Assembly: GCA_021785915.1 (NCBI GenBank)
Contig: JAJYEF010000003.1
Coordinates: 1-38,262 of the forward strand
Direction: 5' to 3'
Source: a bacterium
GTDB lineage: Bacteria; Patescibacteriota; Microgenomatia; Levybacterales; UBA12049
Length of the DNA: 38,262 nt
Shown here one piece after another: positions 18,541 through 28,405 of the stretch. Position 1 is the stretch's first letter; every line of letters begins with the position of its first letter. The notes below the pieces were generated by a model. That model worked only from the letters and a program-made list of their open reading frames with translations, searched no databases and had not been told where the DNA came from. A program made the position numbers and the translations under genes.

Positions 18541-20550
18541 TTAATCGGGGGAAACATCTTTTGAGCTTAAGTTATTCACTTTTTCTAAAAGGGCGGGATA
18601 TTTGTTAATATTATCGAGTATTTTTTGGGCCTCGATTCTTGTTTTTTCAATCAGTTCGAAATCAGAAAAGCTTGCAACCTTAAGCCTCGGAATTCCGTGT
18701 TGGACTGTTCCGTAAATTTGTCCCGGTCCCCTAAGTTTTAAGTCAAGTTCTGCCAATTCAGCTCCGGAGTAAATTGTTTCAAGGGCTTTTAACCTCTTTA
18801 GGGTAACGTCATTTTTGCTTTGGGTAAATAATAAACAGTAGGATTGCTTGTCCGATCTTCCTACTCTACCGCGCAACTGGTGAAGTTGTGAAAGACCGAA
18901 CCTTTCCGCCTCCTCTATTAGCATTATCGTTGCATTTGGAATATCTATTCCTACTTCTACAACCGGGGTTGAGACCAAAATGTCGATTTGTCCGCGTTTA
19001 AACTTGTCTAAAATTTCATCTTTTTCCCCGGTTTTTAACTTTCCATGTAAAAGCCCGAGGCGCAATGTCGGAAAAATCTGGGTTTTAAGTCTTTCAAATT
19101 CTTTGGTTGCGGCTTTTACGGAAATCATATTTTCAGACTCTTCTATAAATGGGCATACAATAAATGCCTGCTCTTTATTTTTAATAACATTTTGTTTAAT
19201 CCAGTCATATGCCCCGTCACGTTTTACGGGTGGGACAAGCCAAGTCTTAACCTGTTTTCTTCCCGTAGGCATGTCCTTTAATATGGAAAGGTCCAAATCG
19301 CCGTACATTGTGAGGGCTACGGTCCTTGGTATGGGCGTTGCGGTCATTGTAAGTAGGTGAGGATTATCGCCTTTCCCTCTTATTTTTGCTCTCTGCTCTA
19401 CTCCAAAGCGCTGCTGTTCGTCAATTACAATGAGGCCAAGGTTGTCAAAAGTAACCTTATCATAAACAAGGGCGTGAGTTCCAACAATTACGTCAAACTT
19501 GCCAGTTTTACTTTTGCTAGTGCCCGTAGCAAGAGCCACTTGTAATCCGAAAGGAGAAAGAAAATCTTTTATTGTATTAAAGTGCTGGTTTGCAAGAATT
19601 TCCGTAGGCGCCATAAATGCAGATTGAAAGCCGTTTAGGAAAACCGCATAAATTGCGATACATGCAACGACAGTTTTTCCGCTCCCAACGTCTCCTTCCA
19701 AAAGTCTGTTCATGGGGTTTTCCGAAGACAAATTTTCTAGTATTTGTTTGTAAGCCTCTACCTGGGAATTTGTGAGAGCGAAAGGCAAGGACCTTATAAA
19801 TCCATCTATTTTTTGTGTATCTATTTTCATTGGGGTTTTTATAACTTTTTTTTGCCAAGATTTTTTTCTAATAAGAGATGCAAGTTGCATTTCAAAAAGC
19901 TCGTCGAATGAAAGCCTTTCTCGTGCATTCGTTGCCTGATCCAAATTATCGGGAAAATGCACTTTCTCGAACGCCTCACCAAGAGGCATGAGTTTATTCT
20001 CTTTTATTAAATCCTCTGGAAGATACTCCCTAATTTGGTCTTTTTCTTCCAGAAGCTTAAAAACTTGTCTTCTAAGCCATTTTGAGGAAATGCCCTTTGT
20101 TTCGGGATATACAGGCACCAGTCTTCCTGTGTGTATTGCTTTTCCGCCGTATACTACTTCGTAATCCGGGGATATCATCTGCGGTTTCCCTCTTTCTGAT
20201 TCTACAGTTCCCGAAAGTGAAACTGTGTCGCCTTGCTTTATTATTTTTGTTAGAAACGGTTGGTTAAACCATAAAATGTTTATGTTGCCCGTCTTGTCCG
20301 ACACTAATGCGCGTTCAAGCATCTTATGCCCTCTTGTATAGACGTTTTTTATGCTTTCGACCTTACCGCGTACGGTAACAGTTTCCCCGGCCTGTATTTT
20401 TCCTATGTCCGAAATAAGGGAATAATCCTCGTACCTAAAAGGGATATGGTACAAAAAATCCTCGAGTTTATAAATCCCGAGGTTTTCAAGCCTCCGTGCG
20501 TACATTTTATAAGCCCTGGAAGCTTTAATTACCGGTGTTTGTAAGTTCAT
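18541..20550 (-). CDS. recG: ATP-dependent DNA helicase RecG
   Basis: LLEGDVGSGKTVVACIA, DEQQRFGVEQR, TPIPRTVALTMYGDLDLS, QLRGRVGRS; ATG at 20550. Confidence 0.96.
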   Translation of the reverse strand: MNLQTPVIKASRAYKMYARRLENLGIYKLEDFLYHIPFRYEDYSLISDIGKIQAGETVTVRGKVESIKNVYTRGHKMLERALVSDKTGNINILWFNQPFLTKIIKQGDTVSLSGTVESERGKPQMISPDYEVVYGGKAIHTGRLVPVYPETKGISSKWLRRQVFKLLEEKDQIREYLPEDLIKENKLMPLGEAFEKVHFPDNLDQATNARERLSFDELFEMQLASLIRKKSWQKKVIKTPMKIDTQKIDGFIRSLPFALTNSQVEAYKQILENLSSENPMNRLLEGDVGSGKTVVACIAIYAVFLNGFQSAFMAPTEILANQHFNTIKDFLSPFGLQVALATGTSKSKTGKFDVIVGTHALVYDKVTFDNLGLIVIDEQQRFGVEQRAKIRGKGDNPHLLTMTATPIPRTVALTMYGDLDLSILKDMPTGRKQVKTWLVPPVKRDGAYDWIKQNVIKNKEQAFIVCPFIEESENMISVKAATKEFERLKTQIFPTLRLGLLHGKLKTGEKDEILDKFKRGQIDILVSTPVVEVGIDIPNATIMLIEEAERFGLSQLHQLRGRVGRSDKQSYCLLFTQSKNDVTLKRLKALETIYSGAELAELDLKLRGPGQIYGTVQHGIPRLKVASFSDFELIEKTRIEAQKILDNINKYPALLEKVNNLSSKDVSPD

Positions 20551-20554
20551 AAAA

Positions 20555-20662
20555 TTATTGCGGAGGCGGCAAGAAGGCAAGTACCGACGTTGCTATTAAG
20601 GCAAGTGATGCAACTATTACAATAATTTTCCAAATCCAAGACTTTTTCCTTAATTGTTCCAT
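20555..20662 (-). CDS. 35-aa single-TM small protein MEQLRKKSWIWKIIVIVASLALIATSVLAFLPPPQ
   Basis: read from sequence, below ORF-track length cut-off; stop lies 4 nt before the recG ATG. Confidence 0.6.
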   Translation of the reverse strand: MEQLRKKSWIWKIIVIVASLALIATSVLAFLPPPQ

Positions 20663-20674
20663 AGCGTTATTTTA

Positions 20675-21856
20675 TTACTTTGATACGATTTTGACAACTC
20701 TCCTTTTGCCTATTTTTAGAAGCTTTTCTTTGTTTAAGTTAATAATTTCGTTTGGGCTTTTTATTTTTTCTCCATCAATTGTGATTCCTCCCTGTTCTAT
20801 CAGTCGCTTTGATTCGGAAGCGCTGAGGTTTTCGGGCAGATGGATTAAAATATCAATAATTTTCATATCTTTAATATCAAAAGTGTAAAGCTTTACTTCT
20901 TTCGGGAGTTCACCCTTTTGCACATTCCTTTCAAAAGCATCTTTTGCCTTCAAAGCAGAGTTTTCACTATGAAGTTCTCTTACAATTTCAAAAGCTAGTT
21001 CTTTTTTAATGTCCATCGGGTTTTCATTTTTCAACTTTTCCTCATAATCTCTGATTTTTTGTGTTTCTATATTTGTCGCAAGAGTAAAATAGGTAATTAT
21101 CAGTTCGTCTTTTACAGCCATGACTTTTGCAAAAATATCCTCAGGATTATCGTCAAGCCAAATCGCGTTTCCCCAGGATTTGCTCATTTTGCGGCCGTCG
21201 GGTCCCTCAAGAATCGGCGCGGTTAAGACAAATGAATCCTTTTTCTTTATGTCTTTTATAAGGGTGCGTCCCGCTTGCATGTTAAACGTCTGGTCCGTCC
21301 CTCCTATCTGAAGATCGGTATCAAGCATAAGGCTGTCGTATCCCTGCATAACAGGATACAGGAGTTCATGAAGCCCTACCCTCTTATTTTCGCTTAAGCG
21401 CTTTTTTATCAGCTCTCTTCCTATGAAGTCACCTGCTGAAAAATGTTGCATCAGCTTTATAATTTCCTCGAAATTTAACGGTTTGAGCCATTCACTGTTA
21501 TACCTTATTTTTACAAGTGAAAAATCGAGTATTTTTTCGGCCTGGGTTTTATAGGTTTTAAAATTCTCTTCTATTTCTGCAGTTGTAAGAGCCGGCCTTT
21601 CTGCCTCTTTGTCCGAAGTATCTCCGATTAGGGCGGTAAAATCGCCAATTAAAAATGTTACGTTATGGCCTTTTTTTGCGAATTGCTGCAATTTTCTTAA
21701 GGGGACTGCATGTCCGAGGTGGATTTTTGTCGATGTAGGGTCAATTCCGAAATAGATGTTGAGTTTTAGTCCGTTATCAAGTTTTCCTTTGAGTGCGTTT
21801 TTTCCGGGGATAATGTTTGCAACACCCCGCGTAAGGATTTCTTCGAACTCATTCAT
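20675..21856 (-). CDS. tyrS: tyrosyl-tRNA synthetase
   Basis: GIDPTSTKIHLGHAVPLRKLQQF, GGTDQTFNMQAGR, GRKMSKSWGNAIWLDD, C-terminal S4 domain. Confidence 0.96.
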   Translation of the reverse strand: MNEFEEILTRGVANIIPGKNALKGKLDNGLKLNIYFGIDPTSTKIHLGHAVPLRKLQQFAKKGHNVTFLIGDFTALIGDTSDKEAERPALTTAEIEENFKTYKTQAEKILDFSLVKIRYNSEWLKPLNFEEIIKLMQHFSAGDFIGRELIKKRLSENKRVGLHELLYPVMQGYDSLMLDTDLQIGGTDQTFNMQAGRTLIKDIKKKDSFVLTAPILEGPDGRKMSKSWGNAIWLDDNPEDIFAKVMAVKDELIITYFTLATNIETQKIRDYEEKLKNENPMDIKKELAFEIVRELHSENSALKAKDAFERNVQKGELPKEVKLYTFDIKDMKIIDILIHLPENLSASESKRLIEQGGITIDGEKIKSPNEIINLNKEKLLKIGKRRVVKIVSK

Positions 21857-21928
21857 ATTTCCAAGTATAGCAGTTAAGCTCTTTATTTTAAATAAGTTTT
21901 GGAATTTGCTATACTGTATTGACTTACT

Positions 21929-24358
21929 ATGCTAGATTATGTAAGAAGTTCCCGAAGGAGAAGTAAATACTTCACAATAACACTTCCGGCCTTTTTTAAC
22001 CGTTTTAAGTTAATCAGAAGAATTCAGAATACTCCAAGGATAGTTTTATATGGGACACTTGCAAAACTTGCGTTTTTCGGACTTATTGTCTTTATTGCTT
22101 TAGGGGTTTTCCTTTTTATTTGGTATAGCAGAGATTTGCCAGCCCCCGGAAAGCTTATTGCGGCCCAGGCAAACCAGGCAAGTGGCATATATGACAGGAA
22201 TGGAGTACTTTTATATTCCGTATATCAAAATGAAAACAGAACATATGTAAATTTAAATAATATTCCCAAATACTTACAGGAAGGAACAATTGCAGTTGAG
22301 GATAAGAATTTTTACACTAACCCGGGTTTTTCGGTTACGGGGTATATTAGGGCCGCTATTAACATCGCGCTTTTGCGAGGCTTGCAAGGAGGTTCAACCC
22401 TAACTCAGCAGCTTGTTAAAAATGTCCTTCTAACTTCGGCGCCTACGATCCAAAGGAAAATAAAAGAATTGATACTGTCGATTCAGGTCGACAGAAAATA
22501 TACAAAAAACCAGATACTGGAAATGTATCTTAACGACGTGCCTTACGGAGGGACAGCGGTGGGCGTACAGGCGGCTGCACAACTTTATTTTAATAAGGAC
22601 GTAAAAGATTTGGACCTTGCGCAGTGCGCTTTTATTTCCGGGCTTCCCCAGAGCCCAACGACCTATTCGCCCTACAGTGGGAATAAGTATTATATAGCAA
22701 GGACCCAGGAGGTATTAAGCGCAATGGAAGCGCAGGGTTATATTACCCAGAAACAGGAGACAGATGCCTATAACGAAGTAAAAACCATGCAGTTTTCACC
22801 CGGCAATACGAGCATTAAGGCTCCGCATTTTGTTTTCTACGTAAAGCAGCAGCTTATTAATCAGTTTGGCGCCCAGGCTGTTGAGAACGGCGGCTTAAGG
22901 GTAAAAACAACCCTTGACTACAATATCGAACAGAAGGCCGAACAAATTGTAAAAGCAGAGGTTGCTAAAGACAAAAACGCCTTCCATCTTACTAACGCCG
23001 CCGCTATGGTTACCGATCCAAAAACGGGACAGATCATGGCAATGGTTGGAAGCGAGGACTATTTTGACACGAATAACGACGGTAATTTTAACGCCGCGCT
23101 TGCCTACAGGCAACCCGGCTCTTCTTTAAAGCCGATAACTTATGCGATGGGACTTACAAAAGGGTATACGGCTTCAACGCTTCTAATGGATACGCAAACA
23201 GACTTTAAACCCGATGCCGGTGCGCCTGACTACATACCGGTAAATTATGACCATAAGTACAGGGGACCTGTTCAGGTAAGGTTTGCGCTTGCAAATTCCA
23301 TAAATGTACCTGCGGTCAAGATGCTCGCGATGGTGGGCATAAAAAACGTGATGCAACAAGCTTATGACATGGGAATAGAAAATTGGCAGCCGACTCAGGC
23401 AAATCTTCAAAGCGTTGGATATTCTTTGGTTTTAGGCGGACGCGCCGTAAGGCTCATTGACGAGATGCAAGTGTATGGGGATTTTGCAAACGAGGGGCTT
23501 AAACAACCGCTTGTATCCATACTTGAAGTCGATGATTCTAAAGGAAACGTTTTATATAAATATAATCCTCCGCAGCCGCAAAGGGTCTTGCCTGCAGACG
23601 TAAGTTTTATTATTTCGCACATTCTTTTGGATAATAATGCAAGAGCAATGGAATTCGGAACAAATTCCCGGCTTGTTATTGCCGGACATCCGGACGTGTC
23701 AGTTAAAACAGGAACCACAAACGATATAAGAGACAACTGGACAATAGGATATACCCCGTCCTATGTCGTAGGAGTTTGGGTAGGAAATAATGACAACAGC
23801 CCTATGAGCAATGTTGCATCCGGAATAACGGGGGCTGCTCCTATTTGGAACCAGATCATGAGTTACATTTTAAAGGGAAAGCCCGACGAACCACCCAAAA
23901 AACCTAATGACGTTATCGCAATGCAGATTGACGCTTATGGCGGGGGGCTTCCTGTTCCGGGAGAACCTACGAGAAGCGAATATTTTATACAGGGGACGCA
24001 ACCGACTAGCCCGTCTCCGATTTATGCTAAGATAAAAATTTCCACACACCAGCCCGATAAACTTGCTAACCAGGCAGAAATTGACCATGGCGACTATACC
24101 GTTAAAGATTTTATAGTTTTTAAGGAAAACGATCCTATTTCAACAGACGGAGTTAACAGGTGGCAGGAAGGAATAGACGCGTGGGTAAAGCAGACCTATT
24201 CGGCGGCAGATCCGCAGTATTATCCGCCGACTCAAACATCCGATTACTCCTATGGAAATTCATCAAGCAGCACTCCGACCCTGACGCCTACGCCTTCAAC
24301 CGGTGTTACTCCTACGCCAACCCCGACCCCTTTGCCTACGCCAACACCGACCCCGTAG
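21929..24358 (+). CDS. penicillin-binding protein 1A-like transglycosylase/transpeptidase
   Basis: [78 protein letters not shown]-like region; Thr-Pro tail. Confidence 0.95.
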   Translation: [809 protein letters not shown]

Positions 24359-24360
24359 TC

Positions 24361-26307
24361 CTATTTAAAAGAAGCACTAAATTTGCGCTTTAATGAGGAA
24401 ACAATTTTTTCTCTTATTTTTGCTGTTTCTTCTTTTGTGAGGTTTTTCTCAAAATCCTGGTAAATGATGTGGAACGTTTTGGTATTTTCGTACGTGTCTT
24501 TAAGGCTTGCCTCAACAATAAGATGACTTTGAGCTTTTATTTCGTCTATCAGCTCTTCGGTGTTTGTTTCTTTTTCCACCACTACCGACAGGTCTTCGGT
24601 TATGGGAGGATATTTTGCGAACACTTTCATTTCCTTTTTAAGAGTTGCGCGCCTTAAAATTATTTCAAAGTTTAATTCGAAGTCTATAAGATTAGTATCT
24701 AAAACTTCTATTTCTCCCAGATAGTCATCTTCGATATAAACGGATGCCCCTATTCCTCCCTTTCTCGGGTTTTTAAATTTTGTTTCTTTAATTCCGAGGT
24801 CATGTAAAAGCTGTTCGATAACACCTTTTATTTCGAAAAAATTAATTTTTTCTTTTTTTACCACTCCGGATAATGTCAGTACTTCGTCCGGAAGACCCCG
24901 TTTGGTCTTAAAATAAACGTTTGCGATTTCAAAAATTTTTACCTTGTCGTATGTTTTGTTATCGCTTACTGCTTTAAGAAGGCTTGGAATAAGAGTATTG
25001 CGCATATAGATAAAATCCATGGTCAGAGGATTTTGTATGGTAATTGCTTCGTCTAGGGGGCCTTCATACATTTCTTCGGAAACGAAAGAATAAGTGTAGA
25101 CTTCGGTAAATCCCCAGTATTTAAGCGCTTGTTTTGTTCTTTCTTCCCAGTAAAATTCGTCGTCAAACCTGTGAGGGACTACCTCTTGCTGAGGCGGGAG
25201 CACATCCGGTAAATTATGATATCCGTATATTCGCGCAATCTCCTCTATTATGTCCTCTTCTATCTCTATATCTCCGGTTCTGAATGTCGGGACTTTTGCA
25301 ATTATTTGATTCCGTTCTATCCTTGCTTCAAAGCCAAGGTCCGTAAGACAATTTAACGCTTTATCCGGACTTATTTTTACGCCAATAACCTTGTTTATTT
25401 TTTCAAAGCTAACGTTAACTACTTTTTCCTCCACTTTATTGGGATAAATATCGATTATATCTGAAATTATCATGCCGTCTGCGATTTCTTCGTAAAGTTT
25501 TATGCCGTAAACCAACGCATCAAATGCCAAATTTGGATCAAGTGCCTTTTCATTTAGAACTGCCGCATCGGTTCTAATGCCCAAAGACATGGATGCTTTT
25601 CTGATTCTTAATTTATCGTTATTGTCGATAAAAAACAGAATTTTTTTGGTGTCCTTGGTCACAACACTATTTTGCAGACCCATTATTCCCAATAGATCTA
25701 CTATTTCTCCCCTGTCATTTACGGCCACAATTTCGCCGCCGTTTAAAATATGTTGTTTCTCATCCAGAGTTTTTATAATTTCCCCTTTTCTCCCCTCCCT
25801 AATAATGAGGGTTTTTGTATTGAGTCTATCTAAGTCAAACACGTGGGTTGGGTGTCCTAATACTTTCATGACATAATTTGTAACGTCTATAACGTTATTC
25901 AGGCCTCTTACGCCAGATGTTTCAAGCCTATCCTTTACCAAATTCGGAGATTGCTTTACCTTTACCTCCATTGCCACGGCACAAATTCTGTTTACAAGTT
26001 TAGGGTCGTTTTTTATTTCGACCAAGTTTTCCTTAGGAGTTTGGGGTGCTATAAATTTGGGTTTTGAGAATAACGCTTTAATGTTGTTATTTTTAAGGAC
26101 CGCTGCAGTTTCTCTTGCAAGTCCCAAAATACTCATTAAATCGGGCCTATTGGTTGTAACTTCTATGTCGTATACAAAATCATTTCCTTTTTTTTCTATA
26201 CCTTCTACCGAAACGCTTGAAAGCGATAAAAGTCTTCCTATCTCCTGCGCAGAAGCGTCTGTTTTTACGTATTCTTTGAGCCAACTGTCGAGCAATTTAA
26301 AATTCAT
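24361..26307 (-). CDS. pheT: phenylalanyl-tRNA synthetase beta subunit, short form
   Basis: DIEVTTNRPDLMSILGLARE, B5-like region, C-terminal anticodon-binding domain; N-terminal OB-fold insertion absent. Confidence 0.95.
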   Translation of the reverse strand: MNFKLLDSWLKEYVKTDASAQEIGRLLSLSSVSVEGIEKKGNDFVYDIEVTTNRPDLMSILGLARETAAVLKNNNIKALFSKPKFIAPQTPKENLVEIKNDPKLVNRICAVAMEVKVKQSPNLVKDRLETSGVRGLNNVIDVTNYVMKVLGHPTHVFDLDRLNTKTLIIREGRKGEIIKTLDEKQHILNGGEIVAVNDRGEIVDLLGIMGLQNSVVTKDTKKILFFIDNNDKLRIRKASMSLGIRTDAAVLNEKALDPNLAFDALVYGIKLYEEIADGMIISDIIDIYPNKVEEKVVNVSFEKINKVIGVKISPDKALNCLTDLGFEARIERNQIIAKVPTFRTGDIEIEEDIIEEIARIYGYHNLPDVLPPQQEVVPHRFDDEFYWEERTKQALKYWGFTEVYTYSFVSEEMYEGPLDEAITIQNPLTMDFIYMRNTLIPSLLKAVSDNKTYDKVKIFEIANVYFKTKRGLPDEVLTLSGVVKKEKINFFEIKGVIEQLLHDLGIKETKFKNPRKGGIGASVYIEDDYLGEIEVLDTNLIDFELNFEIILRRATLKKEMKVFAKYPPITEDLSVVVEKETNTEELIDEIKAQSHLIVEASLKDTYENTKTFHIIYQDFEKNLTKEETAKIREKIVSSLKRKFSASFK

Positions 26308-26308
26308 G

Positions 26309-27349
26309 TCAAAACTGTTCCAAAAAGTCCAAATTATTGGAATAAAGGATTCTTAAATCTTCTATTTTTAGTCCTTCCTTCATCATCATACAGCGCTCCG
26401 GACCGAAGCCGAATGCAAATCCCGAATATTCGTTCGGGTCAATTTTTCCGGCACGAAGTACGTTTGGATGAACCATTCCGGCGCCTCCTAATTCAAGCCA
26501 CCCTGCTTTGCAAACCTTGCAGCCTTTTCCGTTGCATACCCCGCATGAAACGTCGACTTCGAAAGATGGCTCGGTAAACTGGAAATGGTAAGGTCTTATT
26601 CGTGATTTTCTGTCCTTGCCGAAAAAAGATCTAACAAAATAATCCAAAGTTCCTTTCAGGTGGGTAATGGCGATATCTTTATCTACAACGAGTCCTTCGA
26701 ACTGGTGAAACATCGGAACGTGGGAAATATCCGACTGCCGTCTGTATGTTTTCGCGATATTTAACATCCTTATAGGTGGTTTTTTTCTCTCCATTTCGCG
26801 TATTTGCCCGGATGATGTGTGCGGAGTAAGAAGCATTGCGCCGTACTTCTCATGTGGGCTCTCCTTTATAAAAAATGTCTCCCACTCGTCTCTTGCGGGA
26901 TGATTTTGGGGAAAATTTAATGCTCCAAAAGAATACCAATCCCACTCAACTTCAGGATACCTTACTCTTTCAAAGCCGATTTTTGAAAAAATTGCCGAAA
27001 TTTCTTCAATTGCCTGGGTAACCAGATGAAGATGTCCCAAGGGCGGTTTTACCGAAGGATTTGTAACGTCTATCCTCTCAAAAATTATTTGTTTTCTTTT
27101 TTTTGATAAAATTTTCTCCTGTTCATTTAGGGCTTCTTCTATAGTCTGTTTTACTTCATTTGCGAGAATCCCTATCTCCTTTCTTTCTTCAACCGGAACT
27201 TTTGTAATTTCCTTTATTGCAAGAGTCAATTGTCCGCTTCTTCCCAAAAATTGGAGTTTTATCTCCTCCAACATTTTATCGTCCTTGGCATCCAAAATAA
27301 GCGATAATGCGGCATTTTTAATGCTCAATAAGTTTTCTTCCATATTCAA
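26309..27349 (-). CDS. pheS: phenylalanyl-tRNA synthetase alpha subunit
   Basis: LLTPHTSSGQIREM, FHQFEGLVVDKDI, ELGGAGMVHPNVL, GFAFGFGPERCMMM. Confidence 0.97.
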   Translation of the reverse strand: MNMEENLLSIKNAALSLILDAKDDKMLEEIKLQFLGRSGQLTLAIKEITKVPVEERKEIGILANEVKQTIEEALNEQEKILSKKRKQIIFERIDVTNPSVKPPLGHLHLVTQAIEEISAIFSKIGFERVRYPEVEWDWYSFGALNFPQNHPARDEWETFFIKESPHEKYGAMLLTPHTSSGQIREMERKKPPIRMLNIAKTYRRQSDISHVPMFHQFEGLVVDKDIAITHLKGTLDYFVRSFFGKDRKSRIRPYHFQFTEPSFEVDVSCGVCNGKGCKVCKAGWLELGGAGMVHPNVLRAGKIDPNEYSGFAFGFGPERCMMMKEGLKIEDLRILYSNNLDFLEQF

Positions 27350-27384
27350 AGGATACCAGATTTAAGGCTATTTTTCACTAGGGG

Positions 27385-27840
27385 TTATTTTGATATTCTA
27401 TCAATTGCGTAAGTTGTTTTCTTTCCCTGAGTAATGATTTCTACAAAACTGTTTAATTTTTTATTTAACAAATTTTTGCCCAACGGTGATTTATATGATA
27501 TTTTTCCATCGTTCGGGTTTGCTTCATACTCGCCTGTAATTGTGAATACTCTTTTTTTACCGTTTTGTTCAAGAGTTACTTTGCTTCCGATTTGGATGAT
27601 ACTATTGCCCGACGGATTATAGATTTTGGCGTATTTTAACAAATAATTTAAATGTCTAATTTGCCTGTCAATATCCGAAAGTTCGAATCTGGCAGCTTTA
27701 TAGAGTCCATTTTCGGATAAATCGCCCATTTCCCTAGCCCTTGTCAGCGTTTTAACCGCCTCCGGTCTTTTGGAATTAAGCAACAAAAGCTTTTTCTTAA
27801 GCGTTTCGTATCCTTTTTTAGTAAAGGGGATATCTTTCAT
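27385..27840 (-). CDS. greA: GreA/GreB-family transcript cleavage factor
   Basis: FTKKGYETLKKKL, AREMGDLSENGLYKAARFELSDIDRQIRHL, SPLGKNLLNKKLNSFVEI. Confidence 0.9.
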   Translation of the reverse strand: MKDIPFTKKGYETLKKKLLLLNSKRPEAVKTLTRAREMGDLSENGLYKAARFELSDIDRQIRHLNYLLKYAKIYNPSGNSIIQIGSKVTLEQNGKKRVFTITGEYEANPNDGKISYKSPLGKNLLNKKLNSFVEIITQGKKTTYAIDRISK

Positions 27841-27852
27841 GAGGTTTACAAA

Positions 27853-28203
27853 TTATTCCGCTTTAACCCGTTTTACAATTTCCGAAAAAGTTTCCGGGTC
27901 GTTTAATACAAGGTCTGCCAAAATCTTTCTGTCGAGTTCTATTTTTGATTTCTTCAAGGCCCCCATTAATTTGCTATACGATGTGCCCTCTTTTTTAGCC
28001 GCTTCCGAAATCCTGATATTCCAAAGGCTCCTAAAGTCCCTTTTCCTTAGTTTTCTTCCATGGTATGCATATGCACCTGCGTGAAGCGACGCTTCTTTCG
28101 CAGTTTTGATAAGCCTCCCCTTCGTTCCTCTGTAGCCTTTCGTAAGCTTTGCGAGCTTGTTATGTTTTCTTCTTGAAACTGTCCCTCTTTTTACTCTTGC
28201 CAT
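27853..28203 (-). CDS. rplT: 50S ribosomal protein L20
   Basis: MARVKRGTVSRRKHNKLAKLTKGYRGTKGRL. Confidence 0.97.
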   Translation of the reverse strand: MARVKRGTVSRRKHNKLAKLTKGYRGTKGRLIKTAKEASLHAGAYAYHGRKLRKRDFRSLWNIRISEAAKKEGTSYSKLMGALKKSKIELDRKILADLVLNDPETFSEIVKRVKAE

Positions 28204-28207
28204 AATA

Positions 28208-28405
28208 TTAACCTTCCCCCAACATTTTCTTTACTTTTTTTGCAAACTTACCCTTAAGAACGCCAGGTTCTTTCTGTCTTCTTATCCTTGACCTTCTTTT
28301 ATTAAGTTTTTTATGGCTACCATATTGGTGGCCAAACATTACTTTTCCCGTTTTGGTAACTTTGAATCTTTTAGCTACCGATTTTTTGATTTTCTTCTTT
28401 GCCAT
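28208..28405 (-). CDS. rpmI: 50S ribosomal protein L35
   Basis: KKSVAKRFKVTKTGKVMFGHQYGSHKKLNKRRSRIRR. Confidence 0.94.
   Translation of the reverse strand: MAKKKIKKSVAKRFKVTKTGKVMFGHQYGSHKKLNKRRSRIRRQKEPGVLKGKFAKKVKKMLGEG

Noticed and set aside
20663-21928. T-box or other tRNA-sensing leader upstream of tyrS, pheS or thrS
   Set aside because: Intergenic gaps are short and no T-box-like specifier or terminator/antiterminator structure was seen.
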